Below, one piece after another: positions 45,057 through 56,236 of a stretch of DNA of 64,000 nt (its first letter is position 1; every line of letters starts with the position of its first letter). Source of the DNA: Piliocolobus tephrosceles. Its lineage: Eukaryota > Chordata > Mammalia > Primates > Cercopithecidae. The notes under the pieces were generated by a model. That model did no database searches. It saw only the letters and a list, made by a program, of their open reading frames with translations, and was not told the origin of the DNA. Location: NCBI RefSeq assembly GCF_002776525.5, contig NC_045437.1:131970590-132034589 (forward strand). Reading direction: 5' to 3'. The position numbers and the translations under genes are program-made.

Positions 45057-45082
45057 CTGGCTTTTTTCACTTTATGGTGGCC
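45057..45082 (-). mobile_element. L1M 3' region, part 2
   Basis: 'ctggcttttttcacttta' continues the L1M text interrupted at 44687. Its end is not sharp. Confidence 0.5.
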
Positions 45083-45414
45083 ACTTTTAATGGGGTGTGA
45101 GTGGACACCCTAGGATGCCAGGCCCCAAGAGGAAGAAGTACTTATGTCTGCCTTACAGGCTCAGGGTGCTGGGGCTGGGGCTGGGGCTGGAGCTAGGCTG
45201 GAAGAGGTGCGGGCCTTCCCTGCACTCCCTTACCTGAGGGCTCTGTGTAAGCCATTCCTAGGGAAAGGGACATTTTATACGTAACTTATCACAAAATAAC
45301 CTTACAGTTCCTATTTTTCTCTCCATTAAGAATGTTCCCTTTATTTTTCTGAGGAATAAAGAAAAAAATATTTTTCATAAAATAAGTCTCTGAAAGTATC
45401 TTTAAAAATGTCTT
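45083..45414. other. Unique DNA with a GGGGCT repeat
   Basis: Contains a GGGGCT hexanucleotide run at 45171-45190. No gene recognised. Confidence 0.45.
45164..45190 (+). repeat. (GGGGCT)n run, G-quadruplex motif
   Basis: G3-TGCT-G4-CT-G4-CT-G4-CT-G2. This satisfies the usual four-tract quadruplex pattern with loops of two to four bases. Confidence 0.75.
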
Positions 45415-46315
45415 TCTCTACAACTCAACAACAAGAATAAACAGCCTAACTGAAAAATGGGCAAAGGACTTGAATAGACATTTCTCCAAAGAAGATTTAT
45501 GAATGACCAATGAGCACAAAAAATGCTAAACATCATTAATCATTTGAGAAATGCAAATTAAAACTATAATGAGACATTAGTTCACACCGTTTAGGATACT
45601 GCTATCAAAAAAAAAAAAAAAAACTCCAGATAATAACAAGTGTTAACAAAGATACAGAGAAATTGGCCCCTTGTGCTCTGTTAGTGGAATTGCAAAATGG
45701 TGTGGCTGCTGTGGAAAATGGTATGGTAGGTCCTCAAAAAATAAAAAGTAGAGCTACCATATGATCAAGCAATTCCACTTCTGGGTATATACCCAAAATA
45801 AGTGATATCAGGGTCTTGAACAGATGTTTACATACCCATCTTTGTAACAACACTACTCACAATAGCTAAACCACAGAAGCAACCCAAGTGTGCTTTGACA
45901 GAAGATTGGATAAACAAAATGTGGTATAGACATACAACAAAATATTACTCAACCTTAGGAGGAAAGAAATTCTGATGCATGCTACAAAATGGATGAACCT
46001 TGAGGATATCATGCTAAGTGAAATAAGTCAGTCACAAAAACCCAAATATTGTATGAGTCTACTTATATAAGGTACCTAGAGTAGACACATTTATAAAGAC
46101 AGAAAGTAGAATGGTGTTTCTTTCAGTGGCTGGGGGAAGGGGCATGGGGTGCTATTGTTTAATGGGTAGACAGTCTCAGTTTTCCAAGATGAAAAGTTCT
46201 AAAGGTGGATGGTTGTGAGGTCTGCACGATAATGGGAATGATTTAATACCACTGAACTCTATATATAAAAATGGCTAAGATAGGATATTATATATTACAT
46301 GTATTTTAGAATACT
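45415..46315 (+). mobile_element. L1M (old L1) ORF2 end and 3' UTR
   Basis: 'aaatgggcaaaggacttgaa', 'gagaaatgcaaattaaaact', 'tctgggtatatacccaaaat', 'aaaatggatgaaccttgagg', 'gtgaaataagtcagtcacaa', then an L1M 3' UTR. An A17 run at about 45607 lies in the coding part. Heavily decayed. Confidence 0.9.
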
Positions 46316-46389
46316 TAATAGAACTGTCTTTCTCTTGAGATCTGACTTTGGAGGTAACCACCACCTATGTGATTTGGAAAAGACTAACA
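46316..46389. other. Short unassigned spacer
   Basis: Nothing recognised. Confidence 0.4.
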
Positions 46390-46620
46390 GTAGCATTGTT
46401 ACAATTTATTGAGTGTTGATTACCTGTGGGGAACTGTACACACATCTCATTTACCCCTCACAACAACTCCCATAGGCTTTATTGTTACATTATTTCAGAG
46501 GAGGAAATTGAGGTACAGAAAGTGTGAGTGTCTTTTCCATAATCACATAAGCATTAAGTGGCAGAGGGTTGGAATCCAGAAGTGGCTCTGAAATTCACAT
46601 ATCTGACTATCATGCTGCCT
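46390..46620 (-). mobile_element. MIR SINE
   Basis: 'caatttattgagtgttgatt', 'tcatttacccctcacaacaa', 'gaggaggaaattgaggtaca', 'ttaagtggcagagggttgga': a long, well-kept copy. Confidence 0.88.
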
Positions 46621-46654
46621 CACGTAGTTGCCATTCATTAAGCCTCCAGCTGTT

Positions 46655-46745
46655 ACATGGATGACAATTCTAGAAAGAGGCAGAGCCAGAATGCAAACTC
46701 AGGTTTGTCTGACTCTAAAACTCCATCCTTGGCCCACTGCATACC
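46655..46745 (-). mobile_element. MIR fragment
   Basis: 'gaggcagagccagaatgcaa', 'actcaggtttgtctgactct'. Confidence 0.7.
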
Positions 46746-46849
46746 ACTGAATAGATTTTATTTATTGTGAAGACAAACTTATATCTTATTCAATGACTCT
46801 CATCTTGATTGAGGCATATTCCCATTTGATACTACAGGAGGTAACACTG

Positions 46850-47062
46850 ATTGAACTCTTCATGTGTGCCAGGCACTATTCTAAGTACTTTGCCTAGATT
46901 AACTGATTTAATACTCATGACAACCCCAAGAGGCGGATTCCATCATTGTCCCCATATTAGAGATGGGAAATCTGATGCACAGAGAGATGAAGTAAACGTG
47001 CCCATGGACACAAAGCTAGTGGTTGGTTGGATAAGGATACAAAGCCAGGCAGGCAGTCTCTA
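46850..47062 (-). mobile_element. MIR SINE
   Basis: 'tgtgccaggcactattctaa', 'atttaatactcatgacaacc', 'tagagatgggaaatctgatg'. The third minus-strand MIR in a row within 700 bp. Confidence 0.85.
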
Positions 47063-48704
47063 AAAAGGTCATGCTCTGTAAACACCCAGCTACACTGTGT
47101 AATTAGAATTCACCCTGAGGATTTGGCAGAAAGTCTACACCAACAAACTTTGATTAAATAAAATATTTAGTGATGGAATGTCATGATATTCTAGAAGGCA
47201 TTGTCTTTTAGAAGCAGAAAATCCTATCTGCTATTGATTTAGTTGGATTTTTTTGTAGACATTTCAGCAGAATTTACTTGTATTTCTTTTAAAAAGTTGT
47301 TACATCATCAAGCTGCTGTGTTTGATGGCTTCTAGAAGCCATTTGACCCTTTCATGGTAAAAGTTGGATGATGATAATAGATGCTACTCTGTGTGAAACA
47401 ACTGGATTTCAGGGCAGTTTTGAGGCTGTCTTTAGAGTCCAGCACATTTTGACTTCAGATGAGGCTCTTTCCTGTGCTGCAGTCATCATCAATGAAATGG
47501 AGCTTGAAATATGAAACCTGCTAAAAAGGCAAACTGAGGCACAATAAATTTTGAAAGAGTTGAGTTGTACAAACAGTGATTCATGAATCTGGTAGTTCCT
47601 AATTGGAAGTGGCTTGGAAGCTCCACCAGAGGAACACTAGAGGGAGGTTTTTATAGGATAAACTTGGAAGTAAAGCAAAGCAAATATTTGATTGGCTATA
47701 TTAATCATATGGCTGCCTTATTTGGTCTATCTTGCTGGAAGGCCCCTAGTTATATAATGATAAGTGTTTTGGCTGCTTCTGATTGGTTGAGCTTAAGTTC
47801 TATTTTTCTTTAATATAGGCATTTACAAGAAAAATAACTCAAGTTAAGTTTTGCTCATGCTTGCAAATCGAGGAAGATTAAACTCACTGATGAGGCCTAC
47901 CTGGCTTGGTTAGCTCAGGGATTCTTCAGGCCTGGTCTTCATTTTAATTTACTTTCACATGTCTCCTGGGGCCAGGACATGTACTGGCGACCTCCCAGAG
48001 TTGGTGTAACTGGAGAAGGAGGTGGTTGAGGCACTTCAAAAGCCTCAAAGCATTGTGTGTCACTGACTCAACTCACCTAGTGCTCTCACCTTGATGAATC
48101 TCTCACCTGGCATCTGCAGGGGAGGCAGAGTCACCTTTGCCCATCACACTCAGTGGATACTCTTTTGTTTAGTGCATCCAATGATCTACAGCAATTCTTA
48201 TACATGCTAGAGTTGAGTAATGATTGCTCTAGATTAAAGAAATGAACAAAAGAAAAGTCTATATACACTGATGACTGGGTGTTCAAACATTCTGCCCCTA
48301 GGGGAACGGAACTATCAAGTCGTTGGCGAGGGTGGAGGGTGAATGGAGATTTCCGGTGTTCTTGTTTGCCTAAAGGGTTCAAAGTGGTTCCATTTTGTTT
48401 TAAAGCTCAGCACATATAATCTTAATATATGTTAATGGAGATGTTTGTGACTGTGAGTTGAACACGTATGATTGTTGTGGGTGCGTGTGGTGGGGAAGAG
48501 GATGTGGGTTTAGGTTGTAAAGTCAAGTCAATAAATTAAAGGTTTTAATCCCACCTGCTTAGCTAAACCTGCTGAGGGCTTCAGGCAAGGAGCTAAGTGA
48601 AGGTCAAATATATATTTAGTTTAGCAAGCAAAAACTAACCTGAAAGCAACATGAGTTCCCTCCTTGCATTTCTCCAAGTGAAGGACTAGCTGATACACAA
48701 TGTC
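47063..48704. other. Mostly unique DNA, possible old LTR
   Basis: No gene recognised. 47100-47560 is unique and holds an 18-bp palindrome. About 47580-48050 looks like diverged repeat DNA, possibly LTR-like, but I cannot name a family. The minus-strand frame at 48131-48382 matches no known protein. Confidence 0.35.
47325..47342. repeat. Perfect 18-bp palindrome around TTCTAGAA
   Basis: ATGGCTTCTAGAAGCCAT is self-complementary. The TTCTAGAA core also occurs at 47189-47196. The core resembles two of the three units of a heat-shock element; no function can be shown. Confidence 0.85.
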
Positions 48705-48935
48705 TTAGCACAGTGGTGAGGGTTGGCACTAGACTCAGAGTGCCTGGGCATAAATCCCAGTTGTGCCACTTACTAGCTGGGTCTCTTTGAACATAAGTTA
48801 CTTAATGTGGGCAAAATAGGATTACTTTAAGATAGAACTACCTCACAGGATGGTTGGGAGGATTGAAATGAAGGGAAATACAAGACAGGTGCTTAGAATA
48901 ATGCCTGGTATGTGGTAAATCATAAATAAGTTTTA
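48705..48935 (+). mobile_element. MIR SINE
   Basis: 'agtgcctgggcataaatccc', 'gtgccacttactagctgggt', 'cacaggatggttgggaggat', 'gcctggtatgtggtaaat': one of the best-kept MIRs here. Confidence 0.92.
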
Positions 48936-49251
48936 ACTCAAGAACTGTAAAATCTCATTTCCTCTCATTCTGTGCAAGCTCCTCCTCAACAGTTCTCTTA
49001 AGAATTACCCAAATTTCTTTTTCTAGCCCTTTACCTCTTCCTCCTCTTGTTGCTTCTGGATCTTCAAAAGCCAAAAGCACCATTGTAAAGGGAAGTTACC
49101 AGGAAGAAACTAACTAGAACTCTTGAATTGAATGGAAAGATGCCTAGGAAAAGGTACACTTCCTTTTCATACACATATAAAGCATTGTGGTCATCTCATT
49201 ATCTTTACCATTATTGGAAGCAACACACTCCAAATAGAATAGGATTATATA
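48936..49251. other. Unique DNA, no gene seen
   Basis: No feature recognised. Confidence 0.45.
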
Positions 49252-49732
49252 GCATCCTATTATAAAGACACATGCAAACGTATGTTTATTGCAGCACTAT
49301 TCACAATAGCAAAGAGTTGGAACCAACCCAAATGCCCATCATTGATAGACTGGATAAAGAAAATGTGGCACATATATACGATGGGATACTATGCAGCCAT
49401 AAAAAGGATGAGTTCATGTCCTTTGCAGAGACATGGATGAAGCTGGAAACCATCATTCTCAGCAAACTAACAGAGGAACAGAAAACCAAACACCACATGT
49501 TCTCACTCATAAGTGGGAGTTGAATAATGAGAATACATGGACACAGGGAGGGGAACATCACACACCAGGGCCTGTTTTGGGGTGGGGGCTAGGGGAGTGA
49601 TCACATTAGGAGGAATACCTAATGTACATGATGGGTTGATGGGTGCAGCAAACCACCATGGCATGTGTATACCTATTTAACAAACCTGCATGTTCTGCAC
49701 ATGTATCTTAGAACTTAAAGTATATATTAGAA
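49252..49732 (+). mobile_element. L1PA-type 3' end
   Basis: The last part of ORF2 (frame with ...AETWMKLETIILSKL) and the L1PA 3' UTR ('caccagggcctgttttgggg', 'atgggttgatgggtgcagca', 'cagcaaaccaccatggcatg'). 5'-truncated. The youngest-looking L1 tail in the window besides the one at 23298. Confidence 0.93.
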
Positions 49733-49744
49733 AAAGAAACTTCC

Positions 49745-49935
49745 AAGTCAATGCCCTCTGAGTCTGAATCTTGCTTTGCTGAGACCAGGAAGGTTCCAAA
49801 GTCAACAGAATCTCAGTTTCTTTTTCTGTATGGTGTGGTTGATAATACTGATCTTACTGGGTTATTGTGAAGCTTAAAGCAGGCAGTATTGTAATGTGCG
49901 GGCATACAGTAAGTGCTCAGGAATCAGGAGTCATT
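49745..49935 (+). mobile_element. MIR SINE
   Basis: 'cagaatctcagtttcttttt', 'actgggttattgtgaagctt', 'catacagtaagtgctcagga'. Confidence 0.65.
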
Positions 49936-51599
49936 GTTACTATGTTTCACTCGTTCTACAAAAATAAGAGGCAAGATGGGAGGCAAACATCAAGGTGGAG
50001 ACCGTCCAGCACTATTTCAGGCTAATACTAATAGAAATGCTGCTTTGGGGTTTGTTCCTAATCTTGTAGCTCCCAGGACTTTCATCTGTAACCTACAGGT
50101 CCTTGTTGCTTTACCCAGAATCAAGAAAATCTGTCTCTTTGCAGAGTTCACCTTTTCAGAAGCTGCCTAAGAAAGAGAAAAACAAAGCCTAGTTTCCCAG
50201 GTTGCTGTTCTCTGAGCATAAGAAAAGCCACTTGGAGGGTACCATGACCGGAGGACAGAGAATGAGATGGAGGCACAAAAGTTTAGTAGAGGAAGGTGCG
50301 GGTCCCCAGGCCCCTAGAAGCCGGCTGTCTTCCAGGTCTAATTGCAGCACATTCCTGAGATCTGTCATCACCAAGCCATGATGCAAACGCCTCAGCATTG
50401 TGGGTGGAGAGGAATTAGAATATCTATGAAAGTCACACAAAAACATGTGCTGACCCCTTCAGACCTATGACCATATTCTAAGTGGAGCCAAACTAAATGA
50501 AATCAAGGTCTCTGTCCAGCGTTTGAGAGCCAGTGAAAATAGGAACTCAGTGTTTCTCTAAATACACAGAGTGTATTACCTTAGTCATAAAATTGGGGAC
50601 TTTCAAATCTAATTTGTTCAGCCCTAGTGCTGTTGAAGGCTGGGCAGGGTTCCAAAGGAAATCACCTCCACGCAAACAGAGATTAGCAGCTCTCCACTGG
50701 AGACATATGGGAATGATTCCCTATAATCTCCAGTAATTGTGGCTGCATTACATTCAAATCCTGTTTTCAATTTTCTTAAACTTCTAGACTGATTGTGTTA
50801 TTAAATCAGGCTGGCTGATGTGTTTAATAAGGACCTATTAAATGTTTATAAAATTAGGGAAATAAATATGGGCTTTTAGTCAGATTGCCCAATGGATCTG
50901 GTAACCTATTGTTAAAATAACAGCCCTGCTGTTAAAACTGCTTCTCCTGACTGCATTGGCTGGTACTCACTTTAAAACATTATCCCAACATTCGTGCAGA
51001 GCTGTTTATTCTAACACTCCATTCACGAAAGAATTTGAGCCCCGCCCCCTCCATAGGCTCCATTCCATTAAAAAAAAGAAATACATTCAAAGAAGACTAA
51101 CTAGCTGTAAGATACAGTGTCTTGGCTGTCAAGAAATGTCACCTCCGCTTCCAAAGAAGTAGTGATACCAACAATTTTGAGAGAAGACCCAGAGGGGCCA
51201 GTTTTGTTGTTGTTATTGTTGAAACCGTCACCTGGCTTAATTTCAGCATAGAAATTGCATTTAAGTTCCCTAAGGCCTTCAGTCGGAAGGTATGATTGGC
51301 CTTTAGAGAGGGAAGGAAAACTTGGCTAGAATTTATACAGCAGGGACAGAGATGAACACAATCTACACTTCAGACAGATGGGCTTACTTAGGAATTATTT
51401 TATCCATTGAATCTTGGTGATCATGGCTGGCTTGAGAAGTTTAGAAGTTCTCTATGACATGGTTCAGACTAGTACAGTACCGTTGGCTTCACTGGTCTTT
51501 GAAAGCAAAGACTAGAAATGTCTGCAGAATGGATCCAGGCATGGAGGGCTACTCTCTCTTAAGAGGGAAGAATGGAGCGTGGACCAAGTCAGGGGACTT
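49936..51599. other. Unique DNA, candidate non-coding element
   Basis: No gene recognised. About 50730-51010 is unique and AT-rich, with several TTAAT/ATTAAA cores and no repeat similarity. Frames at 49913-50446 on opposite strands match no family. Confidence 0.4.
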
Positions 51600-51760
51600 G
51601 CCTTTAGCTTTATATTCTGTAGCCACTTGTCCTGGGAGAGGTATTTCCTGGTCCAAGAAACCTCCTTTTCCTTACCTCTAAAATGGAGATGTTGACTGTA
51701 TCGACCTCTTGTGTAGATTAAAATAGGATGTAGTGTCTAGCACACAGTGGGGGTTCCAGT
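51600..51760 (+). mobile_element. MIR SINE
   Basis: 'tacctctaaaatggagatgt', 'gtgtctagcacacagtgggg'. Confidence 0.65.
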
Positions 51761-53574
51761 GTGATTGCTTAAAAAACGAGAAGTGGAGAAGTAGAGGCGA
51801 TGGTCCGAATCAGTGATCTCTTTTGAAGTGCTAAAAATAACTATGAAGCTATGTTAACAATAAATATTAATACAATATTAGCTGTCTGAGCATGCTCTTG
51901 AGTGTGGCATTAAACCCAGTACCGCATGATTCTGTCCAAAGCAATTCCCTAACACAGACACAAAACCATAACTTTAGTCCTCCCTGCCAAAACACTCTCA
52001 GCCACCTGGCCTTAAACCACAGTTTCCTACACCCTCAACCACAGCTCAAATAATTCTGTTATCTTCAGGGCAAATGCAAACCCCACTTTCTTGGATGGAT
52101 TAACCTTTGAGTTTCCCCTAAGGAAGGAGAGGGCAATTAAACAATCTTTCTGGCACTTAAAAAAAAAAAAAAAAAAAAAAGCCAACAAACCACATCATTA
52201 TCTTGGTATAAACACACCCCCTTAAAATATTTTATTTCTAACAAGTGCGTACTGAGTTCCCCAACTTGCCTACTGCCTCCACCCCCATTCCAGAATATGG
52301 TAAAATGATTGGGGGGCTGGCCTGGTTCACATTAGAGACTCTGCAATGTTGGGGGAGAATTGGATACAAGGTTAATATTTGGCAGAACCTTGTAAATGAC
52401 CTGATTGTTATTTTATATTGGCTACAGCCTCCAAATCACTGCATCTTGCCAGAAAGACCGGAGTCTGGCCAGGTAGTTACACACAACAGTGTCATAAGCC
52501 TGCTCCGTGGAGGGACACACTTACTCTGTGTGTTTGTGTGTGTGTGTTTTCTGTGAGTATGTGCACAGGCCCCCGCTGTTCTGCTTATGCCCAGCCAAAA
52601 TACAGCAGAAACCCAGCACGGCAATTATTTTTACGAATTTTGTTTTGGTCTGCCCTCAGGGGAACTTCTCCCAGTTTAATTGTCTGGGGGGATTGTTTCC
52701 TTGTGGGATTTTATTTCAAAACATTCCTGTTAAAATTTCTTTCTGAGGGGAAAGGAAAGAGAGGATGATTTTTTTTTTAATCTTAAACACACAAACCCAC
52801 AATCACATAAACATTCACCAAACTATGTATTCTGAAATTAATAGAGGTGTTTTGTGATGCATAGATTTTTAAATTATTTGTCTAAAGATATGTTTAGAAT
52901 TGATTAGATTAAAGGTGTATAAATCTTGAGTTCCCTTCCCCCACTCCCATGCCTTGGAAATGAATTCAAGCAAACCAACTGAATTTTAAGTTAAGACAAA
53001 CAGGGGGAGAGATCATTCATCTCCAGTTATACATGAAATAGCCTATAATAGTGGATGCTGAGTTCATGAAGTATATGTTCGACCCCCTTTGATATAAATT
53101 CCATCATCAGCTCACAAAGAAATTGTATTTATGCATAAGACAGTGCTCTGTAACGTGAACTCCTATAAATTATGAGAACAGAAAATCCAAATTTATAAGA
53201 TGCCATTTCTGGATTTATTTTTAATGCTCTTTCCCGCATATTACCAAACAAATGCCACATTAGCAGAACATGAAAGGCTTTTTACTGGCATAAGCTATGG
53301 CCATGAAATTCACAGCACAGTCTGGGCTGGGTTTAGGTGCAAATGAAGGAGCAAACAGAAAGTGTGAGAGGGATCCCATGCTTGGGGGTGCTTAGGAGGT
53401 CCAAAGGCCTGTTGTTTCCTGTAGTGTGGATAAGCTAGTCATTTTTCTTGGAAGGAAGGCACATTTCCTGATTTGTTAACAATATTAAACGTAGGTGATT
53501 ATTGGCATTTCCTAAGAAATGTTTATTTTCCCTTCCAAACTCCACACGTAGGATAAGACTTAATTCTCCTCTCT
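51761..53574. other. Unique DNA with A-run and GT-run
   Basis: An A-run lies at about 52160-52180 and a GT-rich microsatellite at about 52524-52550. Frames across the latter (52245-52768) are low-complexity shadows. 53030-53340 is unique, with homeodomain-like cores (TTTATGCATAA, CTATAAATTATG). Confidence 0.4.
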
Positions 53575-53705
53575 CCATCTTCTACTAATTCATTCAGCAG
53601 TTCATGTATCTGTTCATTCATTCATTTATTCATCAACTGTTATCAACTGCTTCAAGTGTGTCAACCATTCAGCTATAGAACTGAGGATATGGAATCTAGA
53701 AGGAA
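53575..53705 (-). mobile_element. L2 LINE 3' fragment
   Basis: 'gttcattcattcatttattc', 'atcaactgcttcaagtgtgt', 'actgaggatatgg'. Confidence 0.6.
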
Positions 53706-53710
53706 GATAA

Positions 53711-53765
53711 TACAGGGTAGTAGTTAGAACACAAGCTGTCAAATCATTCTGCCTAAGTTATACAT
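53711..53765 (+). mobile_element. MIR SINE, left part (split by another MIR)
   Basis: 'cagggtagtagttagaacac' and 'catcagctgtc'-like text through 'attctgcctaagtta' match the first 55 bases of MIR; the continuation appears at about 54040. Confidence 0.55.
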
Positions 53766-53769
53766 GAAG

Positions 53770-54005
53770 AAATAATAATAGTATTAATAATATTGCTTAC
53801 TTGGTACCAGCCAGTATTCTAGGTTTTACACTATTACGTGAGTTAACTCACATAATATTCCTACATACCTATGAGGTTAGATGCTATAATTTATTTATTT
53901 TAACTATGAGAAACTCAGTTTAAAATGATCTGATAGTAAGGAATAGAGCTGGCATTTGAACCCTTGGTTTCAAGGTCAGCAGATTGAACCACTATGTTGA
54001 AAAAA
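53770..54005 (-). mobile_element. MIR SINE inserted in a MIR
   Basis: 'ggtaccagccagtattctag', 'gagttaactcacataatatt', 'gaatagagctggcatttgaa' on the reverse-complement consensus. Confidence 0.85.
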
Positions 54006-54039
54006 GTAGGTGTTCCTGAATCAATCCATCAGTCAATCA

Positions 54040-54265
54040 TCAATCCCCCAGCTCTGCCTTTCTCTGACTGTGTGACCTTGGGTAAGTTAGTTAACCACTC
54101 AGTGCTTTAATTTTCTTATCTATAAATTGAGATAATAATAGTACCTGCTTCACATCATAGTGGTGATAATTAAGGGAAAACTTATACATGTGCAGCACTT
54201 AGAACAGTGCCTGGCACAGGTATGTGCTCAGTGCTCACTCTTAATAGTAATTATCGTCATTATGT
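54040..54265 (+). mobile_element. MIR SINE, right part
   Basis: 'ctgactgtgtgaccttgggt', 'aattgagataataatagtac', 'cttagaacagtgcctggcac': very clear MIR, continuing 53711-53765. Confidence 0.9.
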
Positions 54266-54310
54266 GACAAATCTCCTTTCTTGTTACATACAATGGATGC
54301 ATTAAGACAT

Positions 54311-56236
54311 CAGGGTTTGGCAAGATAGAAGAATAAATGGCTCCACTGATTGTCCCCACCATAAGGACACCAATTTAACAACTATTTACACAGAAAAAAA
54401 AAAAAAAAACCTTCATAACAACCAAAAATCAGACGAGTCTTCATAGTACCTGGTGTTAAGTTTGTATTGCTGAAAGAGGCACTGAAGAAGAAAAACAGTC
54501 CGGAATCTCTGATGCCAGCCCTCCCCAATCCCCAGCAGCAGCTATACGGTGCTGAGAGTGTCTTTGGATGCTGGAGAAGGGAGAGCAGAGAAACTGTGAG
54601 GCATTGAACTCAGTGCTGTCCTGTTTGAGCAGAAAGGAAAATTGAACCAACTCAGCTGACGCTTGCCCATGGAGGAAGCATTTGAACCAACCCTAGCCAG
54701 TGGTTGAGGAATCAATGATCCTAGAGGCCAGAAGCTTGAGTGCCTGCAGACCTCCCCACTGATGGTTACAGTGCTCTGAGGTGCTAAGTAAACTTGAAAG
54801 GCAGTCTAGGCCATAAGAACTGCAACTCTTAGGTGAGTCCTAGTGCTAAACTGGGCCCAGAGAGAGTGGACTGGGGAGAACTCAACATACTGAGACACAA
54901 ACCGGGGTGGCTAAGGGAATGCTGGCCTCATCCCTCTCCTAACCCCAAGTTGCACAGCTTCCAGCTCCAAAAGAGACCCCTACCTTTTGCTTGAGGAGGG
55001 GAGAGGAAAGAGTGGAGGGGCTTTGTCTTTCTTCTTGAATACCAGCTCAGCCACAGCAGGATAGGGCACCAGTCAGAGTTGGAAGGCCCCTGTTTCAGGC
55101 CCTAGCTCCCAGATAACATTTCTAGAAACACTCAGGGCCTAGAAGGGAATTCGCTGCCTTGAAGGGAAGGACTCAGTCCTGGGAGAATTCATCACCTACT
55201 AACTAAAGAGCCCTTGGGCCCTGAATAATCAGCAGCAATACCCAAATACTACATCAAGGGCTTTGGGTGAGCCTCTGAGACTTGCTGGATTCAGGAACCA
55301 GCACAGTTGCCAGAGGGTAGAACAGTGAGCAGGCTCTTGGAGTCCCTGATTCCGGGACTTGACTTGTGGATGGCATTTCTGGACCTGCTCTGGGCCAGAG
55401 AGGAGTCCAGACTTGAAGAATGAGTCCCAGGCCAGGCAGCATTCTCTACAAGTTGACTTAAGAGCTCTGGGACATTAAGAGAATATCCTTGGTAGTCTTA
55501 CCATACTCCCCATGGCCTATGGTGGTGGTGGCTACAGGGTAAGGCTCCTCTGCTTTTGGAGAGGGGAGGAAAGACTGGGAATGACTATGTCTTGTGGTTT
55601 GAGTGCCAGCCAAGTCACAGTAAAACAGAACACCAAGTAGACTTCTAATGTTTTTGACTCTAGTATCTAACTCTTGGATGGTACTTCTGGACCCACCAGG
55701 GCCTCAGGAAACTCGTCATTCTGAAGGGAAGAAGAACACAGGCCTGACTGGCTTTGTGACCTGCTGATTATAGAGCCCCAGGGTCTTGAGTGAACATAAG
55801 CGGTACCCAGGGAGTGGCTACAGCAGGACTTGGGTGAGACTCAGTGCTGTTCTGGCTTCAAGTCTGACCCACTGCAGTCATAGTGGAAGTGGCCACAGGG
55901 ATGCTTGTGTCACTCCATCCCCAGCTTTAGGTGGCTCAGAAGAAAAAGAAAAAGAGAAAGAGCGAGAGGGAGAGAGAGACTCTATTTGTTTGGGAGAAAG
56001 TAAGAAAAGAGAACAAGAGTCTCTACCTGGCAATACAGAAATTCTTCCAGACCTTGTCCAAGACCACCACCAGTCTGCAAGAACCACAGTGTTACTGGTC
56101 TTGGGGTATTCCCTAAACCAGATACAGCTTAGATTATAACACCTAAGTACTTTCAAATATCTGGAAAGCTTTCCCAAGAAGGATGAGTATAAACAAGCTC
56201 AGACAGTGAAGTCTACAATAAATACCTAATTCTTTA
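54311..56236 (+). promoter_or_regulatory. L1-A 5' UTR (internal promoter region)
   Basis: About 1.9 kb. It has a degenerate internal repetition: the block around 54990-55180 (GGAGAGGAAAG, 'cagctcagccacag', 'gggcctagaagg') recurs in altered form at 55555-55740, a spacing near 560 bp. A GA-rich stretch at 55936-55985 closes it. No function as a promoter can be shown in this old copy. Confidence 0.75.

Noticed and set aside
52245..52768. Plus-strand frames of 103 and 116 codons
   Set aside because: They overlap each other and run through a GT microsatellite, giving CVCVCVF-type low-complexity text. No homology recognised.
55878..56177. Overlapping frames on both strands with Lys/Glu runs
   Set aside because: They come from the GA-rich end of the L1-A 5' UTR.
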